41,855 bases of DNA, from positions 1 through 41,855 of the forward strand of contig CALFCI010000087.1 of NCBI GenBank assembly GCA_937951135.1, read 5' to 3'. The position numbers were made by a program, and so were the translations under genes. Shown here one piece after another: positions 10,369 to 20,169 of the stretch. This stretch comes from an uncultured Aquimarina sp. (GTDB lineage Bacteria > Bacteroidota > Bacteroidia > Flavobacteriales > Flavobacteriaceae). Under the pieces are notes generated by a model, which ran no database searches, was not told the origin of the DNA, and saw nothing but the letters and a program-made list of their open reading frames with translations. Each line of letters begins with the position of its first letter. Positions within the stretch are counted from its first letter, which is position 1.

Positions 10369-13300
10369 TTGAGTATAGAAAAAAGTACGACGAATAAATA
10401 CCTTATTAGTGCACTGCTTATTGGAGTAGCTTTTCATGGCACTAGTATTTTTTTTACGTTGGAGTCTACCTATGATGCGCTAATTCACTTGTTTTTTGGA
10501 AATCATTATGCCAACAGTTGGTTTGAACCCTGGAATTATAGTTGGTATACAGGGTTCACAGTAATGGGGTATCCTCCTTTGGTGCACCAGTCTATAGGAA
10601 TATTATCGTATATCGGAGGATTGAAGTTTGGATTGTTTACGGTAGCGATTATAGGAATCCTATTGTTTATCACTGGGGTGTATCGGTTTACAGTACTCAT
10701 GACGGGCAGTAGAACAGTTGGCGGGTATGCTGCTATTTTGGCTGTCTTTTCTTCTTCTTTTGTAGAAACACTTCACGTTTTTGGACAATTACCAAGCATT
10801 ATAGGAATATCGATCTTGATGCATTCACTCCCTGAAATTTATTTATGGGTTAAAACAGGAGCCTATCGATATTTGGTAACGGCCTTTAGCTTATTAGCGG
10901 TAACAGTAACCTCGCATCATGTAACGCCTATTTTTGGAATGGTATTTTTTATTTTTCCATTATTAGGGATGGTCGTCATGGATACTGCGAAAGATCAGGT
11001 AGGGAGCTATACCAGAATTCGTTTTGGCATTTTCTTTCAAACCTTTAAAAAATTATTTTGGCGTATTGTAGGATTTGGAATGGGATCTTTAGTGCTTATT
11101 ATAGGATGTATCTTACCGTATTGGATTAATACCAAAAACAACCCTATTACTCAGGTGCCGATACCGCACGGTTCTAGAGATAATTTTATAGAGGTGACCT
11201 CATCTGGATTAGTATTCTTTATGATTCCATGGGGACTCTTATTATGTGTATTGCCTTATGTTTTTTATCGGTATTATAGTAAGCGGTATTTGTTTTTTGG
11301 ATTATCAATTTCACTATTAACACTATTAGGTACTGGAGGCACTACACCTTTACCCAAACTTATTTTGGGAGATAATGCATTTAATATCCTTACACTGGAT
11401 CGTTTTACCTTATGGGCTTCAATTATGGCCTTGCCTATATTTGGTGAATTTGCGTATCGTTTTATAGAAGGAGATCTGAAAGTGTTGATACAACAAAGAT
11501 TTGGTCAAGTATATCATCGTATTGTGGGAGGGTTACTAGCAGGGTTGTTTGTTGTAATTACGATATTCACGATGAGTTTAGGGTATTTCAGACCTTCACA
11601 ACCGCAAGAAATTAAAATGTTACCCATATTAAATTTTTTGAGTCAGGATCAACATGATCATTGGCGTTATTTACCATTGGGTTTTGGAGATCAAATGGCA
11701 TGGTTATCTGCACAAACCAATGCCATGACTGTAGATGGAAATTATCATTCTGCTCGACGCTTGCCCGAGTTAACGACTAGGGCTGTAGAACGATTAGAAA
11801 ACTCAAAGTTTAGAGGTATTGAAGGTTTAGGCTCGTTACAACAATTTTTAACGGTACCAGAGAAATACAATTTGAAGTATGTATTCTCTAATGATAAATT
11901 TTATGATCCTATATTATATTTTTGCGGATGGCAACGTTTGCGACAGTTAGAAAATGGTATTATGGTTTGGGAGAAACTGAATGTGCCACCCTTGCCAAAT
12001 ATATTGCCGCATAAGGCCGTGCCTTTATTTCAAAAATTATTGTGGGGTGTAGTGCCTTTACTTACTGTGATTATTGCATTTATATTCAATATTCAACCTA
12101 TATGGGTGCGAGGATTAAAATCCATACAGCAAGGTGAACCGCTATATATGTCCTATAGCATTGGATACGCTAAGTTTCGAAATCGAATACTTACGATCAC
12201 ACAGTTCTGGGTGTTAATGTTTATTGTTATTATGGGGTATGGGAGCTATCTTTTTTATCTGCAAAATACAGCGCAATTAAGTGCCACCAATGTGATTCAA
12301 GCGTATTATGATGCCTTAGATTTTAAAGAATTTAAAAGAGCATATTCATATTTGGATACCGATAGTCATAAAACATTAGACCAATACATGTTAGAGGTAT
12401 CCGTTACTGATGGGATATTAAGTTCGTATGCAAAACTTGATGAGATTAAGGTAGCTATTGTCAATGCTACAGATTCTACAGCAAAGGCTAAAGTGGAGAC
12501 CCATTGGGTTACTCCTTTAGAACGTATTGATAAAGTATATTATCATGAAGTTGTAAAACGAAAGAATAAATGGTATCTCCAACCGTTGGATTATGATCTT
12601 GATATTCCTCCGGATCAATTGTTTTCAGAAAACGAAAACACCTATTATAATCATGGAAGACGTAGAATTACATCGGAGCAAACGCATCATGAAGATGTAT
12701 TGAAACAACCTGTGCTAGAGGTGCTGTCTGCATCACTAATTCAGTATGCCGATCAGTATGCGATTGTAGGGGAGTTACAAAATGTTGATGAGGTTCCTGC
12801 AGATGTAGTGATTTCAGGAACATTATATGATAGAGAGGATAGGAAATTGGCGGTGTTTAGTGCCAAGAATGTAATGAAACATAAATTAGCGGCTAAAGAG
12901 ATTACTTCTTTCAAGGTTAATTTTGAAGATATTGCATGGTTACACCCTAAAGATACTATTCCAACAACTTTTGAACCGGATCAGTTTACCTTAAAAATAT
13001 TGGATGGGGTGCCAGTGAAATTTGATTTACAGTGTGCCGGTAATGTGGCTACTACCGATTTATATAAAGGAGTAGCGCTTCAAGAATTAGACTGGAAACA
13101 GCAACAGCTCTCGGGGGTGCTTTTTAATAGTGGACTACAAGAGGTAACTGTTCCACAACTTTTAATATCCTATTATACTCTGGATAAACAGTTGTTATGG
13201 GTGAGTCATTATTATTTACGAGAAGGAATTCGTCCACAACGGAAACAGTATTTTAGATTTAGTTTAGAAGATCTCAGTACATTTCATATTGTGAATACCA

Positions 13301-13467
13301 GTATAGAAAAAACATTTGTGAATGGATTACCAAATCACATGATTAGTGAGAAGGTGGCGCCTAATCGAAATCGAAAACATCAAGTGTCACAGTTAATACC
13401 GATAGAGGGCAAGGGGTTTCAGTATATAAAAATTGAAATCAATAATTATATAGCTTCGCCGCTGTAA
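10369..13467 (+). CDS. Large polytopic membrane protein, 6-pyruvoyl-tetrahydropterin synthase-related/GT-C-like, with NTF2-like and other C-terminal soluble domains
   Basis: 1032 aa; many TM helices and FTLESTYDALIHLFFGNHYANSWFEPWNYSWYTGFTVMGYPPLVHQ. TTG start; no usable upstream in-frame ATG seen. Confidence 0.8.
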   Translation: MSIEKSTTNKYLISALLIGVAFHGTSIFFTLESTYDALIHLFFGNHYANSWFEPWNYSWYTGFTVMGYPPLVHQSIGILSYIGGLKFGLFTVAIIGILLFITGVYRFTVLMTGSRTVGGYAAILAVFSSSFVETLHVFGQLPSIIGISILMHSLPEIYLWVKTGAYRYLVTAFSLLAVTVTSHHVTPIFGMVFFIFPLLGMVVMDTAKDQVGSYTRIRFGIFFQTFKKLFWRIVGFGMGSLVLIIGCILPYWINTKNNPITQVPIPHGSRDNFIEVTSSGLVFFMIPWGLLLCVLPYVFYRYYSKRYLFFGLSISLLTLLGTGGTTPLPKLILGDNAFNILTLDRFTLWASIMALPIFGEFAYRFIEGDLKVLIQQRFGQVYHRIVGGLLAGLFVVITIFTMSLGYFRPSQPQEIKMLPILNFLSQDQHDHWRYLPLGFGDQMAWLSAQTNAMTVDGNYHSARRLPELTTRAVERLENSKFRGIEGLGSLQQFLTVPEKYNLKYVFSNDKFYDPILYFCGWQRLRQLENGIMVWEKLNVPPLPNILPHKAVPLFQKLLWGVVPLLTVIIAFIFNIQPIWVRGLKSIQQGEPLYMSYSIGYAKFRNRILTITQFWVLMFIVIMGYGSYLFYLQNTAQLSATNVIQAYYDALDFKEFKRAYSYLDTDSHKTLDQYMLEVSVTDGILSSYAKLDEIKVAIVNATDSTAKAKVETHWVTPLERIDKVYYHEVVKRKNKWYLQPLDYDLDIPPDQLFSENENTYYNHGRRRITSEQTHHEDVLKQPVLEVLSASLIQYADQYAIVGELQNVDEVPADVVISGTLYDREDRKLAVFSAKNVMKHKLAAKEITSFKVNFEDIAWLHPKDTIPTTFEPDQFTLKILDGVPVKFDLQCAGNVATTDLYKGVALQELDWKQQQLSGVLFNSGLQEVTVPQLLISYYTLDKQLLWVSHYYLREGIRPQRKQYFRFSLEDLSTFHIVNTSIEKTFVNGLPNHMISEKVAPNRNRKHQVSQLIPIEGKGFQYIKIEINNYIASPL

Positions 13468-13480
13468 GGAAAGAGGGGGT

Positions 13481-13632
13481 GTCGGGTTTCAGCTTGTATG
13501 AGATAAAACGAGTACACTGAATTTGATTAACCAAAATCTTTGCTTGAAATTATAATGCCAAAGAGAGTACGTATATATGAGCTAAAAACGATGATATTTA
13601 ACTTGCTGAAACCTGAAACCTGAAACCCGACA
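13481..13632. repeat. Inverted repeat TGTCGGGTTTCAGC / GCTGAAAC-CTGAAAC-CTGAAACCCGACA with triplicated heptamer in the right arm
   Basis: Left arm about 13480-13494; right arm 13605-13632 with CTGAAAC x3. Confidence 0.7.
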
Positions 13633-13658
13633 TCCAATACCCGATACCAGAAATTATA

Positions 13659-14885
13659 ATGAAAGTACAGTACAGACATATCATTTTTATACTTCCTATA
13701 CTATTATGTATAGGGTTTACTACTTTTGTGCTACAAGAAGAAAAGGCGGTAACAGCTACTTTGATTACGAAGCCCAAGTTTTATACTGCGGGAGAAGTGG
13801 TGCAGTGTGAGTTTTTGTTAACACTGCCAGTGCTTACACAATTACATATTCAATCTGCGTATGGAAGTACAGTGTTGTTTTCAGAAGTCGTAGCTAAAGA
13901 AGTTGTTTTCAATATCCCAAGGTATATTGTTAAAAAGCGAGGAGTCGTAAATTATACGTTATTTCATAATGGAGAAGTGTTGGATACAGGAATATATACA
14001 GTACATCCGAATCCTAAAACTACATTACAATTAGAAACGTATATTGGGCCGCCTAGTATTATTGCAGGGGGTGTAGATTATACCATGCAAGTTGAGATTC
14101 CTACAGATGGTTTTGATAACCCCTTAGCAGAGGAAACACCAGTGTTCTTAAATCATCAGTTTCTTGATATAGAACGGAGTGAAGTTGTTCCTATAAAAAA
14201 TATGATTGCTTGGAAAAATATATACTCTTATATCCCATCTGGACGAATGTTATTGTCTTCGACAGTGCATGATGTTACTGCCAAGGAATTTGCAATTGAT
14301 GTTTTTGCGGCACAACCTGTTTCGTTTCAAATAAAAGCAAACCGAAAACACCACTATGCCGATGGGAATCAAATTACGGAACTTTCTACAACAATTATAC
14401 GGGATCAATATGGGAATGTCGTAACCGATGGTACATGGGTGTCATTCATTATTAATCCTTCAAACGGCATGCAGCTTCAAACCGGTGGAACGACTATAAA
14501 TGGAATTGCTACAGCAAAAATATTACATCCAGATCATAAAGAGCAATGGCGGATAAAGGCATTTGTAACCGGTATGGCATCGAGTGCTGAAATTATGATA
14601 CAATACCGACCTGTTTTAGAAACGTATCCAGTACAGTTTTCTGAAGATCATAGGCATGTTACCATTGGTCCTATTCTTAGTTTTATGAAACAGTTGATTC
14701 CGGATGGCGCTACGGTGAGGTTAAAAATAGATAGTGAATCAAGAGCTTCAGAAACCAAAATTAAAACATCAAATAACGGTAAGGTAACGTTTGTGCTTTC
14801 GGAAGATTTTTATCCTTCAGGGCAGTATACATTTACGATTACTGTATTAGGGGTAACCCAAGAATTTAAAAATGTAAGGTTATGA
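13659..14885 (+). CDS. Membrane-anchored protein with Ig-like (invasin/Big_1-like) domains
   Basis: 408 aa; N-terminal TM, DQYGNVVTDGTWVSFIINPSNGMQLQTGGTTINGIATAKI typical of Big_1-type repeats. Overlaps next gene by ATGA. Confidence 0.7.
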   Translation: MKVQYRHIIFILPILLCIGFTTFVLQEEKAVTATLITKPKFYTAGEVVQCEFLLTLPVLTQLHIQSAYGSTVLFSEVVAKEVVFNIPRYIVKKRGVVNYTLFHNGEVLDTGIYTVHPNPKTTLQLETYIGPPSIIAGGVDYTMQVEIPTDGFDNPLAEETPVFLNHQFLDIERSEVVPIKNMIAWKNIYSYIPSGRMLLSSTVHDVTAKEFAIDVFAAQPVSFQIKANRKHHYADGNQITELSTTIIRDQYGNVVTDGTWVSFIINPSNGMQLQTGGTTINGIATAKILHPDHKEQWRIKAFVTGMASSAEIMIQYRPVLETYPVQFSEDHRHVTIGPILSFMKQLIPDGATVRLKIDSESRASETKIKTSNNGKVTFVLSEDFYPSGQYTFTITVLGVTQEFKNVRL

Positions 14886-16444
14886 ATATAGTGATGCATA
14901 AAACGATATATCGATCCTTACGGATAGCATCTTTTTTAGCAGTTAACGCCCTAGTGTTATTTGGGATCGGGCGGATGTTTGTGTATTTAAATTCTGGCGC
15001 AGACCGCTCTTCCATATTTCATGAAGCCGTGACGCATAAAGATACGTATCTTCCTAACTTAACTTGGGAAAACACAGAAAATCCAGCACGACCTATAGAA
15101 GAGCAGGCGCTTAAAGAAATTAAAGATGACTATTTGAAAGCATGGTATGTACGCCAGTTAGCATTGCAAACCAATGATTCTATTGGGATCTCAGATTTTT
15201 ATACACAGAGTGCGCGTAAAAACATCACGAATTATATCACAGATAATAAAGCAAAGGGCATTACCATTGAAGCAACTACGGTATCGCATACTATAGATCT
15301 AGATTTTTATAGTGCAGATGGGCAGGTGGTTGTATTTACAGATCGTGGGGTGAAAGAATACCAACAGGTGTATAAAGAAAAACAGCTGATTTTAGATACC
15401 GAAGTGTATGCTACTTATAGAGTAGTGATGTTATTGGAGGATGGTTTTTGGAAAATTAGGCATTTGGTCAAGGAGCGTTATAATGTTCCAAAACCCCAAT
15501 TTAAATCGAGTACGATAACGAGTGTAGAAGAGGGTAAGATTTTTGTAGATGGAGTCGAGTATTTTATTAGAGGAATTAATTACTACCCCAAAGAAACACC
15601 ATGGGATATGTTTGGATCAGAATTTGATCTTGACATTATTGCAAATGATTTTGAAGTTATAAAAGCAGCAAATTTAAATACGATACGCATTTTTGTGCCC
15701 TATCTTGATTTTGGGAAAGAAAATGTAAATGCAGAAAAGCAGGATAGACTTAAAGCGGTATTGGATATTGCAGAGGAGAAACAATTAAAAGTAGTGGTTA
15801 CCTTATTTGATTTTTATGGAAATTATGCGGTTCAAGACTGGACATTTACCCATCGTCATGCCGAACAAATTGTAACTCCGTTAACTACACATAAAGCAAT
15901 TTTAGCATGGGATATTAAAAACGAGCCTAATTTAGATTTTGACAGTAGAGGGAAAACTCAGGTTGTAGCCTGGCTTAAAGAAATGAGTCTGCAACTTCGT
16001 GAATTTGATCCCAATCATTTGATTACTATTGGTTGGTCGGATATACAATCTGCACCGATATTAGAAGATGAGGTAGATATTGTTTCGTTTCATTACTACC
16101 AAAAAATATATGATTTTGAGCCTCAATATGTACAATTACAAACACAAACGGATAAACCTATCGTATTACAAGAGTTTGGAGTATCCTCGAATAAAGGGTT
16201 TTGGAGTCCATTAGGGATTTCTGAAGAAGGTCAGGCTGCCTATTATAAAATTTTTCAAGAACACATTCAGAAATATACTATTCATAGTATGCCTTGGACG
16301 TTATATGATTTTACAAAAGTACCTAGTAGCGTTGTTGGAAAATTGCCTTGGCGTAAAGATCAGCAAAAACATTTTGGATTCATTGATAAAAAAGGAAATG
16401 AAAAACCAGCATTTCAATATATTTCAAATCCCCCATCCCCGTAG
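14882..16444 (+). CDS. Membrane-anchored GH5/GH2-TIM-barrel-like glycoside hydrolase with N-terminal NTF2-like region
   Basis: 520 aa; FIRGINYYP, NTIRIFVPYLDFG, AWDIKNEPN (acid/base candidate), VLQEFGVSS (nucleophile candidate). Confidence 0.85.
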   Translation: MNIVMHKTIYRSLRIASFLAVNALVLFGIGRMFVYLNSGADRSSIFHEAVTHKDTYLPNLTWENTENPARPIEEQALKEIKDDYLKAWYVRQLALQTNDSIGISDFYTQSARKNITNYITDNKAKGITIEATTVSHTIDLDFYSADGQVVVFTDRGVKEYQQVYKEKQLILDTEVYATYRVVMLLEDGFWKIRHLVKERYNVPKPQFKSSTITSVEEGKIFVDGVEYFIRGINYYPKETPWDMFGSEFDLDIIANDFEVIKAANLNTIRIFVPYLDFGKENVNAEKQDRLKAVLDIAEEKQLKVVVTLFDFYGNYAVQDWTFTHRHAEQIVTPLTTHKAILAWDIKNEPNLDFDSRGKTQVVAWLKEMSLQLREFDPNHLITIGWSDIQSAPILEDEVDIVSFHYYQKIYDFEPQYVQLQTQTDKPIVLQEFGVSSNKGFWSPLGISEEGQAAYYKIFQEHIQKYTIHSMPWTLYDFTKVPSSVVGKLPWRKDQQKHFGFIDKKGNEKPAFQYISNPPSP

Positions 16445-16465
16445 ATGCGCAAAATATTGCGCATC
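16444..16465. terminator. Possible hairpin between convergent genes (GATGCGCAA-AATA-TTGCGCATC)
   Basis: 9-bp perfect stem with 4-nt loop; a second partly complementary segment (CAGCAATATTTTGCA) follows. Confidence 0.45.
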
Positions 16466-16504
16466 CACTACAGCAATATTTTGCATACCCATTCAAATAT
16501 CAAT

Positions 16505-17716
16505 TTATATATTTTGAGGAGATACGATATTTTGTATCTCTTCGGTTTGCATCAATGCCGTAAACTGTTCAATATACATCTCCGTAATACGAGACATTGG
16601 TAATGCCGTTGCCGCTTTATAATTCGCCATTCCTAATTCTTTGCGATAGTCATCATTTGTGACGATGTTTTCAATAGCATCGGCAAGACTATCTACTTGC
16701 CCTGGAGCAAAAAATTCACCACGATATCCTTCTTCTCGAACTAACATACCAAGATCACCTAGGTCAGGCATAATCACTGCTTTTCCATAACTTCCAGCTT
16801 GGTGCAATACGCCAGAGCTTCCGGTTGTAGATGTATACGGGAAGATGACCATAGCACTTTCTCCGAAAATCACAGGCACTTCTTCTTCTTCAACATATCC
16901 AGTAAATGTTAATTGTGGTACATGCGCATAACGCTCTTGCATTTCAGCTAGATATCCAGGTACATTAGGATTATCTGTGCCAGCAATTACAATTTCGATG
17001 TCTTTAGTTGTGCGAGCTCTTACTTTTTCGATCGCTTCAATCATAATTTCTACTTTTTTGTAGGTTCCAAATTTTCCAAAAGTCATTATTTTTAAGGGGC
17101 CTTCTGGTAATTCATAATTAGGAGTTTCTGGAATTTCAAAAGTACCATGCGGAATCAAACGTACATTTGTAGCGTTATACTTTTCATTAAGAATAGTTAC
17201 GTATTTTTCCATAGTTACTGCTACAATATCTGCTGATAATACAAATCGAGTTAACAATGTTCCTATGCCATTATAAATACGCTGTAGTATTTTGTTTTTT
17301 GTAAACCCAGCATTGCCTAAGTCTACTTGCTCAAGAATGTTATGTAATAAAGCAATCGTAGGAATGCCTTTTAGTTTACATAGTAGGGGTAATAATAATC
17401 CTAATGCTGCGGCAATTTTTTTATCTCCAAATTTCATGAATTGAAGATTGAATAATACGGCATCAGGTTTAGTGTTATGAACTGCTTTTAGTACTGTAAC
17501 AATATTAGCGTAAGAATTGAAATTCCAGCAATGCTTCACTGTAATTGCACATCCATTTTCTGTAAAAGAAATATCAGCTTTATCTTCAGGAGTGTCTACT
17601 AATAAAATCAATTCTGTGATTTCTTCGTGTTGTCTAAAGTTTTTTACCAAGTGGTACGCATACTCATTTAAGGTTACTTTACTTGGAGGATAGGCAGTTA
17701 CGATGGCTAATTTCAT
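16505..17716 (-). CDS. Family 4 glycosyltransferase
   Basis: 403 aa; MKLAIVTAYPPSKVTLNEYAYHLV, RLIPHGTFE, IMTFGKFGTYKKVEIMIEAIEKV, IFPYTSTTGSSGVLHQAGSYGKAVIMPDLGDLG. Confidence 0.92.
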   Translation of the reverse strand: MKLAIVTAYPPSKVTLNEYAYHLVKNFRQHEEITELILLVDTPEDKADISFTENGCAITVKHCWNFNSYANIVTVLKAVHNTKPDAVLFNLQFMKFGDKKIAAALGLLLPLLCKLKGIPTIALLHNILEQVDLGNAGFTKNKILQRIYNGIGTLLTRFVLSADIVAVTMEKYVTILNEKYNATNVRLIPHGTFEIPETPNYELPEGPLKIMTFGKFGTYKKVEIMIEAIEKVRARTTKDIEIVIAGTDNPNVPGYLAEMQERYAHVPQLTFTGYVEEEEVPVIFGESAMVIFPYTSTTGSSGVLHQAGSYGKAVIMPDLGDLGMLVREEGYRGEFFAPGQVDSLADAIENIVTNDDYRKELGMANYKAATALPMSRITEMYIEQFTALMQTEEIQNIVSPQNI

Positions 17717-17751
17717 AATAGTAGATTTTTAGGTTATCATTGGGTACACTA

Positions 17752-17821
17752 CAAATATCAGGAATTAACAAGATGAAAAGGCGTCACTTTCGATGAGATG
17801 CCAATACGTTTCGATGAGTGG
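17752..17821 (-). promoter_or_regulatory. Site B: direct-repeat regulator box plus -7-like box upstream of GT4 gene
   Basis: Coding strand: CCACTCATCGA-N10-CATCTCATCGA (17821-17790), 30 bp gap, GATATTTG (17759-17752). Confidence 0.72.
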
Positions 17822-17983
17822 TACTTCGACTTCGCTCAGTACGAGAAGTTCAATGTTTCATTAGTACAGCATCTCGATACACTTCGATTACCCTCGAAGC
17901 AATCGATGTGACCTTATGTTTTGATGTTAAGTGTTTTACCAAACACGTCACTGGTAGTACATTCAACGATAACGATATACTGA

Positions 17984-19261
17984 TCAATCATTATTTGATG
18001 ATTGAGTACTAAAAAAGAATATTAATTGCACTCCTAATAAGGTGCCCATTGCAATAATTTGCATGACTACTACTTGAGCTAAAGAATCATGAAAGAAAGC
18101 AATAAGCGCGACTTGTGCAATACCAAGGATACCTGATAATACTACAGGAATATATTGGTCTAAGGATAAAAAATAATAAGCAAAGATGTTGGAGATCGCA
18201 AATAGAGAAGTAGCGACTGCATATTGCCATAGTAAAGGAGCAATACTTACATACTCTGATCCAAACATCAATTGGATCACTACTTCTGGAAGAGCATAAC
18301 ATACAGATACGATGACCAGTGCGAGTACACCTATATACGATACATATTTGAAGAGTGTAGCCGTGTGGTTTTCTCCATCTTTATGTTGCTGTACCACTTT
18401 GGGTAATAATAACATTACAAACATCCAAGCTACAAAGTATACTACACGTCCAATTAAGGCTAAGGAGGCATATAATCCAGCTTGATAGGCATCAAAGTAG
18501 TGTTTTACCATCAAGATATCACTATTGTTAATGATAATTTGAGTGCCTTCATAAAAAGCAGTCAATAGTAAAAATTTGGTAACTATTTTTTTGTGATGTG
18601 GAGATAGTGTATGTTTTTGGGTTAATGAGCCCTGTTTTGTTCCTAAAGGAAAAAGCCCAAAGATAAAAGAGAGTGTAATTCCGATAGCAATAATCATAGC
18701 CGTTGGAATCTGAAGTATGTATAATAAAAGTAATGTAATTAAAAGTCTACTTAACATCTCTCCCTGATAGGTTATCGATAGTTGACTAAACTTTTTAGTG
18801 CCTTGTAAAACGCCTCTATTGACACTCATGATAAAGTACACCGGAACTCCAATGCCAAATAATGTAAACATTGTTGCATTTTGAGTGTTGAATAAGTGTT
18901 GTAATTCTTTAGCAAAAAATATAATTAAGACGCCAATACCGATACCAAAACCAATAGCCCATTTATAAGTGATTCCGATAAAGTTTTTGAAAGTTTTATG
19001 TTCAAAAAGCACAGCGAATTTTGCTGTTGTCAATTGAAAGGTCATTGCCATAAAAGAAACGACAAGCAAGAATGTAATTAATATAGCGGCATCTGCAAAT
19101 TGCTCGGGACCTAAAATACGGCCTAGTGCAAGGTTATAGATATAGTTTCCACCATTAACGAGGATACAACTGATCATGAATTTTTGCTCGACAGTTATTT
19201 TTTTTAGGGCAGAGGACAGTATCATTGAGGTTATAGGTTTTAAGGGTGGTTTATAGGGCAA
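17984..19261 (-). CDS. Oligosaccharide flippase/polysaccharide export membrane protein (MATE/MOP superfamily)
   Basis: 425 aa, about 12 TM; NYIYNLALGRILGPEQFADAAILITFLL...; likely true start MILSSALKK at 19225. Confidence 0.88.
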   Translation of the reverse strand: MPYKPPLKPITSMILSSALKKITVEQKFMISCILVNGGNYIYNLALGRILGPEQFADAAILITFLLVVSFMAMTFQLTTAKFAVLFEHKTFKNFIGITYKWAIGFGIGIGVLIIFFAKELQHLFNTQNATMFTLFGIGVPVYFIMSVNRGVLQGTKKFSQLSITYQGEMLSRLLITLLLLYILQIPTAMIIAIGITLSFIFGLFPLGTKQGSLTQKHTLSPHHKKIVTKFLLLTAFYEGTQIIINNSDILMVKHYFDAYQAGLYASLALIGRVVYFVAWMFVMLLLPKVVQQHKDGENHTATLFKYVSYIGVLALVIVSVCYALPEVVIQLMFGSEYVSIAPLLWQYAVATSLFAISNIFAYYFLSLDQYIPVVLSGILGIAQVALIAFFHDSLAQVVVMQIIAMGTLLGVQLIFFFSTQSSNND

Positions 19262-19391
19262 AGATGATCTCGATACCCCTTTCTACAAAGGGGCAAGCTA
19301 TTTTCTCTTCGTTACACTGTGAAAAAATACGATCTGACGGTTTTTTAACTATTTTGACTTACGCCGAACTCAGGTTTTTAATCTTAAACTA

Positions 19392-19688
19392 TTAAAAAAC
19401 ATCATTTCGGATGATATAATTATTTTTTCCAAAGGCTTGAATAACCTGTTTATTAGCTTTTCCTATGATGGTTAATATTTTATTATTTCGAATTGCATTT
19501 CTGTATAAAGCAGTTAGCGCATGTACTCCTGTAATGTCAATAGCATGAATGTGATCTAAGGATATAATCACTCGATCTGTTTTAAATAGTAATTTTTTAA
19601 ATTCATGAATTAATGAGATTGAGTTTTCAGCAGTAATGATTCCGTTGATTTCAAATATGCCTTGGGTGTATGTGATTGAAGCAGCCAT
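19392..19688 (-). CDS. STAS domain protein (anti-sigma factor antagonist-like)
   Basis: 98 aa; FEINGIITAENSISLIHEFKKLL...HIHAIDITGVHALTALYRNA matches STAS pattern, with T at the usual S/T phospho-acceptor. Confidence 0.85.
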   Translation of the reverse strand: MAASITYTQGIFEINGIITAENSISLIHEFKKLLFKTDRVIISLDHIHAIDITGVHALTALYRNAIRNNKILTIIGKANKQVIQAFGKNNYIIRNDVF

Positions 19689-19718
19689 GTGTTGTGGTTT
19701 TTAAGATTAATAATAGTA

Positions 19719-19788
19719 CAAATATGGTAAAGGTCTGGCACTATTGCTCCTGTATTTCGATCAGTTACCATTTGCTATAGATGAGTGG
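19719..19788 (-). promoter_or_regulatory. Site C: direct-repeat regulator box plus -7-like box upstream of STAS gene
   Basis: Coding strand: CCACTCATCTA-N10-TAACTGATCGA (19788-19757), 30 bp gap, CATATTTG (19726-19719). Confidence 0.7.
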
Positions 19789-19800
19789 AGAGCATAAAGT

Positions 19801-20103
19801 GTACGCTATCGCTAAGACAAATAGACGATGAGATCATCTAGAATGCTTGTAATACCAATTATGAATTAAAATGAGCCAGTCAGACTCGTTCATTTCATTT
19901 TATACTTTCTTAGTTCATGCTTTTCGTAGCGCTGCTATGAAAAACAATCATTGCGGCGTATAAAAAGAAAGCAACTTCGCCTTTTTTGGCTCATTTTAAT
20001 TCATAATTGGTATAATTCCCTCCTTGAGGAGGGTTGGGAGGTCTTGTTAGTATCGAAGGAGGACGCAATCTCTATGTATCTATTTGTCTTAGCGATAGCG
20101 TAC
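19801..20103. repeat. Nested inverted-repeat element (MITE-like)
   Basis: Outer perfect 25-bp arms GTACGCTATCGCTAAGACAAATAGA 19801-19825 / 20079-20103; inner perfect 27-bp arms ATACCAATTATGAATTAAAATGAGCCA 19852-19878 / 19987-20013. Confidence 0.85.
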
Positions 20104-20169
20104 GTCTCAGCAAAGCGTAATCTTATTAAAAATCAATCAAGGAAGCCTATCTGCCAAAAGGCACAGGCA

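Noticed and set aside
17832-17842. TCGCTCAGTAC as a third phased repeat at site B
   Set aside because: 8/11 match and exact phase, but it lies in cttcgacttcgctcagtacgag, which looks like a dispersed extragenic repeat; likely coincidental.
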